A stretch of 21,283 bases of DNA from an uncultured Clostridia bacterium (lineage in GTDB: Bacteria; Bacillota; Clostridia; HGM11514). The translations under genes were made by a program, and so were the position numbers. This document shows positions 6,263 to 12,620 of the stretch, one piece after another (the stretch's first letter is position 1; each line of letters begins with the position of its first letter). Location of the stretch: the NCBI GenBank assembly GCA_934489915.1, contig CAKSSZ010000007.1, positions 1-21,283 on the forward strand. Direction: 5' to 3'. The notes below the pieces were generated by a model. That model was not told where the DNA came from. It saw nothing but the letters and a program-made list of their open reading frames with translations, and did no database searches.

Positions 6263-7336
6263 TTATGCTTCCTGTGAAGCCGCTAATTTCCGGCTTTGAT
6301 CCTCTGTAATCAATGCGTCAATCACTTCATCCAGATTCCCGCTCAGCACAGCGTCCAGCTTGTGCAAAGTCAGCCCGATCCGATGGTCGGTCACTCTCCC
6401 CTGAGGGAAGTTATAGGTACGGATCCGTTCGCTCCGATCCCCCGTTCCCACCTGGCTTTTCCGCTCTGCGGCAATCTCGGCATGCTGCTTTTGCTGCTCT
6501 GCCTCATACACCCGGGAACGGAGAATTTTCATGGCTTTATCCTTATTTTTGTGCTGGGATTTTTCATCCTGGCAAGACACCACAATACCCGTAGGCAAAT
6601 GGGTAATCCGTACGGCAGAATCGGTGGTGTTGACGCACTGCCCTCCCGGGCCGCCTGCCCGGAACACATCAATCCGCAGATCGTTGGGATTGATCTCCAC
6701 TTCCACCTCCTCTACCTCCGGCAGCACTGCCACCGTAACGGTAGAGGTGTGAATCCGTCCGCCGGACTCAGTCGCCGGGATCCGCTGCACCCGGTGTACA
6801 CCGCTTTCAAATTTTAAACGGCTGTAAGCCCCGGCGCCCTCAATACTAAAGGATACCTCTTTATAGCCCCCGATATCCGTGGGACTGGAGGATAATATTT
6901 CCGCCTTCCACCGCTTGCTTTCCGCATACAAGGTGTACATCCGGAACAGCTCTGCCGCAAATAATGCCGCTTCATCCCCGCCGGCGCCGCCCCGGATTTC
7001 AATAATTACGTTTTTGCTGTCGTTGGGATCCTTGGGCAGCAACAATATCTTCAATTCCTCGGACAGTCGGTCAATCTCCGCTTTGGCTTCCTCCAGCTGC
7101 AGCTGCGCCATTTGCTTTAATTCCCCGTCCGATTCCTCCCGCAGAATTTCCTCTGCCTCCTCTGCCTCGCCCTTGGCTGCCCGATATTGCCGGTATGCGT
7201 CCACAATAGGCGTTAGTTCCGCATGCTCCCGCATATATTTTTGCCATTGCTCCTGGTCGGCAATCACGTCCGGATCGTTGATTTTTTCACTCAAATCCTG
7301 AAATTTTGTTTCCAGCACTGCTAATTTATCAAACAT
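6263..7336 (-). CDS. prfA: Peptide chain release factor 1
   Basis: RF1 recognises UAA and UAG stop codons and triggers peptide release on the ribosome. The 357-residue protein is full length: an N-terminal coiled-coil domain (1-105), GGAGGDEAALFA (116-127), the codon-reading PAT tripeptide in IPATESGG (187-189; RF2 would have SPF) and the catalytic GGQ at 231-233. The GGQ context is RAGGPGGQCVNTTDSAVR, with Pro and Cys where many RF1s have Ala and His, but the tripeptide itself is intact. The start lies 2 nt after the prfB stop (TAAGTATG), with GGGAG 7 nt upstream. The usual partner prmC, which methylates the GGQ glutamine, is not adjacent; tsaC follows instead. Confidence 0.97.
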   Translation of the reverse strand: MFDKLAVLETKFQDLSEKINDPDVIADQEQWQKYMREHAELTPIVDAYRQYRAAKGEAEEAEEILREESDGELKQMAQLQLEEAKAEIDRLSEELKILLLPKDPNDSKNVIIEIRGGAGGDEAALFAAELFRMYTLYAESKRWKAEILSSSPTDIGGYKEVSFSIEGAGAYSRLKFESGVHRVQRIPATESGGRIHTSTVTVAVLPEVEEVEVEINPNDLRIDVFRAGGPGGQCVNTTDSAVRITHLPTGIVVSCQDEKSQHKNKDKAMKILRSRVYEAEQQKQHAEIAAERKSQVGTGDRSERIRTYNFPQGRVTDHRIGLTLHKLDAVLSGNLDEVIDALITEDQSRKLAASQEA

Positions 7337-7338
7337 AC

Positions 7339-8452
7339 TTACTCTCCCTGATTCAAACTTGCTTTCAGATAGGCGTTGATGAACCCGTCCAGATCCCCGT
7401 CCATTACCGCCCCGATATTGCCCATTTCAAAGCCGGTGCGGTGATCCTTCACCAGGTTATACGGATGAAATACATAGGAACGGATTTGGCTGCCCCATGC
7501 AATCTCCTTCAAATCGCCCTTTAAATCCTCGATTTTTTCCTTGTTTTCCTGCTCCTTCAGCTCCATGAGCTTTGCCATCAGCATTTTCATGGCAATGTCC
7601 CGGTTTTTATGCTGAGACCGCTCATTTTGGCAGGACACCACAATGCCCGTAGGCAAGTGGGTGATCCGGATGGCAGAATCGGTTTTGTTAATGTGCTGTC
7701 CGCCCGCCCCGCTGGCACGGTAAGTATCTACCTTTAAATCCTCCGGATTAATATCAATTTTCACGTCGTCATCCAGCTCCGGCATCACTTCCAAAGAGGC
7801 AAAGGAGGTATGCCGCCGCCCGGATGCGTCAAAGGGAGAGATCCGCACCAGCCGGTGCACACCTTTTTCCGCCTTGGCATAGCCGTATGCATTCAGGCCG
7901 GAAATCAAAAAGGTAACGCTTTTGATCCCCGCTTCTTCTCCCGCCAGGTAATCCAGCGTTTCTGTCTGAAAGCCCCGGCGCTCTGCCCAGCGGACGTACA
8001 TCCGGAACAGCATTTCCGCCCAGTCCTGGGCTTCTGTCCCGCCGGCGCCTGCGTGCAGGGTCAAAATTGCATTGTTCTTGTCATAAGGACCGGAGAGCAG
8101 GGTTTCCAGCTTCATCTGCTCCAGGCGTTTGGTCAGAGAGGCAACCCCCTCCTTCACCTCGCTCAGCACAGACAAATCCTCTTCCTCGTCTGCCATTTCC
8201 ACCAGGACGGTAAGATCCTGCCAGGTGTGATACAAATCGGAGAACGCCTCCACCCGATCCTTTAACCCCTTGCTTTTTTGCAGAATTTTAGAAGATTTCT
8301 CCATATCGTCCCAAAAGCCGGGCTGTACCGTCTGCTCCTCCAGCTCGGCAATCTGCCGTTCTAAGCCAGGGACGTCAAAGTGAATCCCTCAAATCATTGA
8401 TTTCCTGTTCCATCCCGGATAAAGCCAGCCGGGATTCGTCAAACTCTAACAT
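7339..8452 (-). CDS. prfB: Peptide chain release factor 2, expressed by programmed +1 frameshift
   Basis: RF2 recognises UAA and UGA. The gene is in two frames. ATG 8452, with AAGGAG 8 nt upstream, opens 25 codons ending in CTT (8378-8380), followed by in-frame TGA (8375-8377). Slipping one base forward on CTTTGAC joins this to the main frame at GAC (8374-8376), giving DVPGLERQIAELEEQ and on to a stop at 7339. The joined protein is 370 residues. SPF (codon reading) then falls at 205-207 and GGQ (in ASGAGGQHIN) at 250-252, the same positions as in E. coli RF2. The TGA at codon 26 is also as in E. coli. This is autoregulation: low RF2 gives more frameshifting and so more RF2. A reading that starts at ATG 8304 would wrongly truncate it. 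secA lies 30 nt upstream and prfA 2 nt downstream. Confidence 0.96.
8374..8390 (-). promoter_or_regulatory. prfB +1 programmed frameshift site
   Basis: On the minus strand the stretch reads GAGGGATTCACTTTGAC. The slippery CTT and the stop TGA followed by C are the canonical elements. The upstream Shine-Dalgarno-like GAGGG (8386-8390) is 5 nt from CTT, versus 3 nt in E. coli (AGGGGG-TAT-CTT), and is shorter, so stimulation may be weaker or geometrically different. The coding match on both sides of the junction and the conserved codon-26 position make recoding nearly certain. A sequencing error is unlikely to create exactly this arrangement. Confidence 0.95.
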
Positions 8453-8482
8453 GTTATCAACTCCTTCTATCTTTCACTGCGA

Positions 8483-11227
8483 TTATTCCGTTTTATCGGC
8501 ACCGCAGCATTTTTTGTACTTTTTACCGGAGCCGCAGGGGCACGGATCATTCCGCCCGATTTTCGGGGCTTTTACCACTGTCCGCTTTGCTTGCTCGCCG
8601 CCTGCGCCGTGGCTTGCCTCCATGGGCGCCGCCACCTGTTCCCGCTGGATATTTTGCTTGATCTTCACCCGGAACACCAGCTCCACCAGCTCCCGCCGGA
8701 TATTCTGATTCATTTCATCAAACATATCCGAGCCTTCCATTTTATATTCCACCAACGGATCATGCTGAGCAAACGCCCGCAGGAAAATTCCCTGCTTCAG
8801 CTGCTCCATATTTTCAATGTGCTCGATCCAGTTTTTATCCACAATCTGCAGCAGGATCACCCGTTCAAATTCCCGCAGAATTTCCGGCCCTGCCTCCTGC
8901 TCCTTCCGGTCATACGCCTCATAGGCATATTCCACCAGCGTATTGACCAGCACGTCCTTGGTCAGCGTTTCCAGCTCCTCTTTGGTAAAGGTCAGCTGCC
9001 CCGGCGTTAAAAAGAGGGTTTCAAAATGCTCAATGATCGCCCGAACGTCCCATTCCTCCGCATAGTTGCTGTGCGCCGTGTGCATCTGCACAAACTCCTC
9101 AATCACATCCCGCATCATATGCTTTACATTTTCATGAATATCGGCACAATCCAGCACCTGCTGCCGCTGAGAGTAGATTTTTTGCCGCTGAATATTCAGC
9201 ACGTCGTCATAATTCAGCACGTTTTTCCGGATGTCAAAGTTCCGACCCTCTACCCGCTTTTGAGCGGCTTCAATCTGCTTGGTCAGCATGCCGTTCTCAA
9301 TCGCCTCGTCATCCTTTAATCCCATAGTTTCCACCAGGGATTTCATCCGTTCCGAGCCGAACAGGCGCATTAAATCGTCATCCAGGGACAGGTAAAACCG
9401 GGATTTCCCCGGGTCGCCCTGACGGCCGGCACGCCCCCGCAGCTGATTGTCAATCCGTCGGCTTTCATGCCGCTCGGTACCGATGATATAAAGGCCGCCT
9501 GCCTGAATCACCGCTTCCCGCTCCGGCTTCAGCTGCTCTTTATACTGCTTTGTCAGCTCCCGGAATTTCTTCCGTGCTTCCAGCACCTCTTCATCGGCGG
9601 TCAGACCGTTTCCGTCCGCCTCCATAATAGCGCCCTCGGAAAAGCCCAGCCGCTTCAGCTCGCTCCTTGCCATGAACTCGGCGTTTCCGCCCAGCACAAT
9701 ATCCGTTCCGCGGCCTGCCATGTTGGTTGCAATGGTAACCGCCCCCAGCTTACCTGCCTGAGCTACAATCTGCGCTTCCCGCTCATGGTGCTTGGCATTT
9801 AACACCTCGTGCTTCACCCCGGCCCGCTTTAAGGCATGGCTCAAAAGCTCTGATTTTTCAATGGAAATGGTACCCACCAGAATAGGCTGACCGGTTTTGT
9901 GGGTTTCAATAATATCCCGTACCACCGCCTCCAGCTTGCCGGTTTCGTTTTTATAAACCAAATCCGGCAAATCCACTCTGGCAACCGGCTTGTTGGTGGG
10001 GATGGCGACCACGTCCAGCTTATAAATCTGCTGGAATTCCGTTTCCTCCGTCTGCGCCGTACCGGTCATACCGGACAGCTTTTCATACAGTCTGAAATAA
10101 TTCTGAAAGGTAATGGTGGCGAGGGTTTTATTTTCATTTTCAATTTTCACCCGCTCTTTGGCTTCAATCGCCTGATGTAACCCCTCGCTGTAACGGCGGC
10201 CGTTCATAATACGCCCGGTAAATTCGTCAACAATCAAAACCTGCCCGTCTTTCACCACATAATCAATATCCCGCTGCATAATACCGTATGCCCGAATGCC
10301 TACGTTGATATGATGGAGCAGTGAAATATTTTCCGGATCGGTCAGATTTTCCACCCCGAAATACCGTTCTGCTTTTTTGGTGCCCGCCGGCGTGAGGGTT
10401 ACGGTTTTTGCCTTCTCGTCTACCAAATAGTCCCCTTCCATATCGTCCTGAACTTCCTTATTGTCCAGCTCCGTCACCTTTGTGCGCTGCAGACCCCGGA
10501 CAAAAGCGTCCACCTTTTCATACATCTCGCTGGACTTATCCCCCCGGCCGGAGATGATCAAAGGCGTTCTTGCCTCGTCCACCAAAATGGAGTCCACCTC
10601 GTCCACGATGGCAAAATAATGCCCCCGCTGTACCATGCGGTTTTTATAAATCACCGTATTATCCCGCAAATAATCAAATCCAAACTCGTTGTTGGTTCCA
10701 TAAGTAATATCCGCACTGTAGGCTTCCTTCCGCTCGTTCATATCCAGCCCGTTCACAATCAGTCCCACACGCAGACCCAGAAATTCATGGATTTTCCCCA
10801 TCCATTCGCTGTCGCGCTTTGCCAGGTAATCATTGACCGTTACAATGTGAACGCCCTTCCCTGTCAGCGCATTCAGATAAGCCGGCAGCGTTGCCACCAA
10901 GGTTTTTCCTTCTCCGGTTTTCATTTCGGCGATCCGCCCCTGGTGCAGGATAATACCGCCCATAATCTGCACTCGGAAATGCCGCATACCAAGCACCCGA
11001 TCCGCCGCCTCCCGTACCACCGCAAAGGCCTCCGGCAAAAGATCGTCCAAGGTCTCTCCCTTTGCCAGCCGTTCTTTCAAGTAAGGGGTCTTTGCCTTTA
11101 ATTCTTCATCGGTAAGCCCCCGCATTTCCTCTTCATAGGACTCTACTTTATCTACTGTACCGATAATCCGCTTGATTTCCCGCTGGGAATAGGTGCCGAT
11201 TATCTTTTCTACCATCGATTTAAACAT
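8483..11227 (-). CDS. secA: Preprotein translocase ATPase SecA
   Basis: SecA is the motor ATPase that drives unfolded secretory proteins through SecYEG at the membrane. The 914-residue protein has NBD1 with Walker A MKTGEGKT (102-109) and the DEAD-like DEVD (209-212). The preprotein-binding domain follows, then NBD2 including AGRGTDIVLGGN, the helical scaffold and wing, and a C-terminal zinc-binding SecB/ribosome tail, CPCGSGKKYKKCC, near 896-908 with four cysteines. An in-frame ATG at 11290 would add 21 residues, but MFKSMVEKII is the family's normal start, AAGGA lies just upstream of ATG 11227, and a promoter sits at 11305-11333. The predicted transcript start is about 11298, so the upstream ATG would have almost no leader. 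It is the first gene of the operon that continues through prfB. Confidence 0.98.
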   Translation of the reverse strand: MFKSMVEKIIGTYSQREIKRIIGTVDKVESYEEEMRGLTDEELKAKTPYLKERLAKGETLDDLLPEAFAVVREAADRVLGMRHFRVQIMGGIILHQGRIAEMKTGEGKTLVATLPAYLNALTGKGVHIVTVNDYLAKRDSEWMGKIHEFLGLRVGLIVNGLDMNERKEAYSADITYGTNNEFGFDYLRDNTVIYKNRMVQRGHYFAIVDEVDSILVDEARTPLIISGRGDKSSEMYEKVDAFVRGLQRTKVTELDNKEVQDDMEGDYLVDEKAKTVTLTPAGTKKAERYFGVENLTDPENISLLHHINVGIRAYGIMQRDIDYVVKDGQVLIVDEFTGRIMNGRRYSEGLHQAIEAKERVKIENENKTLATITFQNYFRLYEKLSGMTGTAQTEETEFQQIYKLDVVAIPTNKPVARVDLPDLVYKNETGKLEAVVRDIIETHKTGQPILVGTISIEKSELLSHALKRAGVKHEVLNAKHHEREAQIVAQAGKLGAVTIATNMAGRGTDIVLGGNAEFMARSELKRLGFSEGAIMEADGNGLTADEEVLEARKKFRELTKQYKEQLKPEREAVIQAGGLYIIGTERHESRRIDNQLRGRAGRQGDPGKSRFYLSLDDDLMRLFGSERMKSLVETMGLKDDEAIENGMLTKQIEAAQKRVEGRNFDIRKNVLNYDDVLNIQRQKIYSQRQQVLDCADIHENVKHMMRDVIEEFVQMHTAHSNYAEEWDVRAIIEHFETLFLTPGQLTFTKEELETLTKDVLVNTLVEYAYEAYDRKEQEAGPEILREFERVILLQIVDKNWIEHIENMEQLKQGIFLRAFAQHDPLVEYKMEGSDMFDEMNQNIRRELVELVFRVKIKQNIQREQVAAPMEASHGAGGEQAKRTVVKAPKIGRNDPCPCGSGKKYKKCCGADKTE

Positions 11228-11304
11228 ATGTTTCCTTCCCTTCCTCCGCCTTCCGGCGAAGCAAAAATCTATTGGTCTTTCCAAGTTCACAAAGATATAC
11301 CTTT

Positions 11305-11333
11305 ATTATAACACAAAAAATAGGAGACATCAA
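11305..11333 (-). promoter_or_regulatory. Sigma-A-type promoter of the secA operon
   Basis: On the minus strand a -35 TTGATG (11328-11333, 4 of 6 consensus bases) is followed by a 17-bp spacer and a perfect -10 TATAAT (11305-11310). The -10 is preceded by TGT, an extended -10. Transcription should start near 11298, giving a leader of about 70 nt before secA. T/A-rich DNA with two TGTGAAAAAA repeats (minus strand) lies just upstream and could act as an UP element. Confidence 0.82.
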
Positions 11334-11345
11334 CTAATAAATCAT

Positions 11346-11375
11346 TTTTTTCACAATTTTTATGGTTTTTTCACA
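11346..11375 (+). repeat. Two TTTTTTCACA direct repeats upstream of the secA promoter
   Basis: The ten bases TTTTTTCACA occur at 11346-11355 and again at 11366-11375, spaced 20 bp start to start, about two helical turns. On the minus strand they lie roughly 48-78 bp upstream of the predicted secA transcript start. They could be a tandem activator or repressor site, or part of an A-tract UP element. No regulator can be named. Confidence 0.5.
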
Positions 11376-11415
11376 GGGAGGCGGGATAACCCGGCAAAAA
11401 TACGATAAAATAATA

Positions 11416-11507
11416 AAAACAAGCCGTTTTGGAACGCATTTTTTGTATAAAAATTTTTTCCGCAGCCCGGAAAACAGCTTGCGTTTTTTGGAACTTTTTG
11501 ATATAAT
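11416..11507 (+). repeat. Imperfect direct duplication containing dyads and -10-like elements
   Basis: Two related stretches of about 35 bp, 11416-11450 and 11471-11507, each contain AAAAC, a short spacer, GTTTT, then GGAAC, a T-run and TATAA. In the first, AAAAC and GTTTT flank 5 nt (11416-11430); in the second, 7 nt (11471-11487). The second copy holds the better -10 (TATAAT). It may be a duplicated promoter/operator region. Confidence 0.45.
11479..11507 (+). promoter_or_regulatory. Promoter of the C_GCAxxG_C_C-DUF308 pair
   Basis: TTGCGT (11479-11484, 3 of 6 consensus bases) is followed by a 17-bp spacer and a perfect TATAAT (11502-11507). Transcription would begin near 11514, upstream of the AAGGA at 11526-11530 and ATG 11542. 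An AAAAC-N7-GTTTT dyad overlaps the -35 and could be an operator. Confidence 0.7.
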
Positions 11508-11541
11508 GAAAGAAAGAATAAACCGAAGGAAGTTTTGGAAA

Positions 11542-12012
11542 ATGACACATGCAGAAAAAGCAAGAGATTTATTTTTATCCGGCTGCAACTGTGCGCAGGC
11601 GGTATTCGGCGCATTTTGCGACGAAACAGGCATGGATCGGGAAACCGCCATGCGCCTGTGCTCCTCTATGGGAGCCGGCATGGGCGGGTTGCGGGAGGTG
11701 TGCGGCGCAGTCAGCGGAGCCTTTCTGGCTGCCGGGCTGCTGTTAGGTGACAGTGGCTGCGACCCGCAAAAAAAGAAAGAGCATTACGCACGGCTGCAAG
11801 CCCTGGCACAGCGTTTTCAAGCGCAGCACGGGTCGCTGCTTTGCAGGGATCTGCTCCGCTCCCTACAGCCGGGCGCCGTTCCGGCAGCCCGCACGGCAGC
11901 TTATTATAAGACGCGCCCCTGCGCAATCTTTGTGGAGGATATGGCAGAGCTTTTGGATCAGCTGCTGGCTGAGGAAAAAGCAAAGACCGGAAAGGCAAGG
12001 TGTGAACAATGA
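11542..12012 (+). CDS. C_GCAxxG_C_C family (putative redox) protein
   Basis: A 156-residue cysteine-rich protein of the C_GCAxxG_C_C family (Pfam PF09719), of unknown function but often described as redox- or metal-related. It opens with AEKARDLFLSGCNCAQAVF, typical of the family, with C15 and C17. Other cysteines are C26, C40, C54 (in REVCGAVSGA, the family core), C73, C101 and C127 (in KTRPCAIFVEDMAELL, also typical). A longer frame exists from 11362, but ATG 11542 follows the promoter at 11479-11507, begins at the usual family N-terminus and has AAGGA about 11 nt upstream. The distance is slightly long. The last codon overlaps the start of the DUF308 gene (ATGA), so the two are translationally coupled. 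A soluble cytoplasmic location is likely. Metal or cofactor binding is inferred only from the cysteines. Confidence 0.88.
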   Translation: MTHAEKARDLFLSGCNCAQAVFGAFCDETGMDRETAMRLCSSMGAGMGGLREVCGAVSGAFLAAGLLLGDSGCDPQKKKEHYARLQALAQRFQAQHGSLLCRDLLRSLQPGAVPAARTAAYYKTRPCAIFVEDMAELLDQLLAEEKAKTGKARCEQ

Positions 12013-12575
12013 CCGGAAAAAAATCATTTTTGGAACAGGCAGAGGAAGGGCTGCGCTGGAGCGTTGTCTCCGCCACCCTGGTTTATCTGGTATTGGGACT
12101 GGTACTCATCCTGCGGCCCCATGACAGCAGCATTTTCCTTTGTTATATCATCGGCATTGCGCTGACAGTTTACGGAGTATTTCAGCTGATTTCCTTCTTT
12201 TTTACCGCTGCTAACAGCGGCGCCGGCACCCTGGCCGGCGTACTGGCGACAGCCTTTGGGGTATACACCCTGTTTCAGCCGGCCGCCATTCAGGGAATTT
12301 TGTTTATTACCTTCGGCATTTTAATTGTACTAAACAGCTTTGCGGCTCTACGGCACGCCTCCCTGCTGAAAAGCTTTGCATTCCCCGGCTGGTGGGTATT
12401 TTCGCTGATCTCGGTGCTGACGGCTCTGGTGGGCTTTTTAATGATCTTTAACTATGAGCTGTTTGGCAGCTTTCTGATGATCGCCGCCGGGTGTATTATG
12501 GTTTATGAAGCCTTATCCGGTCTGTGGGTGGTTCATAAGATTGTTTCCCTGAAAAAAGAATTGACCAAAGAATAA
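12009..12575 (+). CDS. DUF308/HdeD-like six-TM membrane protein
   Basis: A 188-residue integral membrane protein with six hydrophobic segments, roughly 18-36, 43-66, 72-89, 93-113, 127-148 and 152-176, a short soluble N-terminus and a basic C-terminal tail (KKELTKE). The pattern of paired helices with small residues and the RPHDSS turn after the first helix fits DUF308, the family of the acid-resistance protein HdeD. Acid resistance has only been shown in enterobacteria, so no function is claimed here. The start overlaps the stop of the cysteine-rich protein by 4 nt, with AAGGTG upstream. The stop is followed at once by a strong terminator hairpin. The pairing with a C_GCAxxG_C_C protein suggests a joint role, possibly a membrane-associated redox or stress function. 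Confidence 0.85.
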   Translation: MTGKKSFLEQAEEGLRWSVVSATLVYLVLGLVLILRPHDSSIFLCYIIGIALTVYGVFQLISFFFTAANSGAGTLAGVLATAFGVYTLFQPAAIQGILFITFGILIVLNSFAALRHASLLKSFAFPGWWVFSLISVLTALVGFLMIFNYELFGSFLMIAAGCIMVYEALSGLWVVHKIVSLKKELTKE

Positions 12576-12576
12576 A

Positions 12577-12616
12577 AAATCGCCCATAAGGTCACCGATG
12601 ACCTTATGGGCGATTT
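12577..12616. terminator. Bidirectional intrinsic terminator between convergent genes
   Basis: An 18-bp perfect stem (12577-12594 with 12599-12616) encloses the loop CCGA. On the plus strand it is followed by ATTTTTTAC, ending the DUF308 transcript. On the minus strand it is followed by TTTATTC, continuing the A/T arm into a T-run and ending the DUF4173 transcript, whose stop codon is at 12621-12623. It serves both convergent units. Confidence 0.93.
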
Positions 12617-12620
12617 ATTT

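Larger units (their letters stand above)
11228..11541. other. Divergent intergenic region between secA and the C_GCAxxG_C_C gene
   Basis: This A+T-rich 314-bp gap serves two divergent transcripts. From the left it holds the secA leader (about 70 nt), the secA promoter (11305-11333), two TTTTTTCACA direct repeats (11346-11355 and 11366-11375), an imperfect duplication (11416-11450 and 11471-11507) and the plus-strand promoter (11479-11507). A reading frame open on the plus strand from 11362 runs into the next gene, but it precedes the promoter and looks non-coding. Confidence 0.7.

Noticed and set aside
7339..8304. A truncated prfB starting at ATG 8304, or a prfB pseudogene
   Set aside because: The missing N-terminus is present just upstream in the other frame, joined by CTTTGAC at codon 26, the known RF2 programmed frameshift. 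The joined protein has normal length and motif numbering.
8483..11290. SecA starting at ATG 11290 with 21 extra residues
   Set aside because: The extra residues do not resemble SecA, the ATG at 11227 begins the conserved MFKSM-type start with a ribosome binding site, and the promoter predicts a transcript start just upstream of 11290.
11362..11541. N-terminal extension of the C_GCAxxG_C_C gene by 60 codons
   Set aside because: The stretch includes the promoter at 11479-11507 and the duplicated dyads. The residues are not family-like, and ATG 11542 starts at the usual N-terminus.
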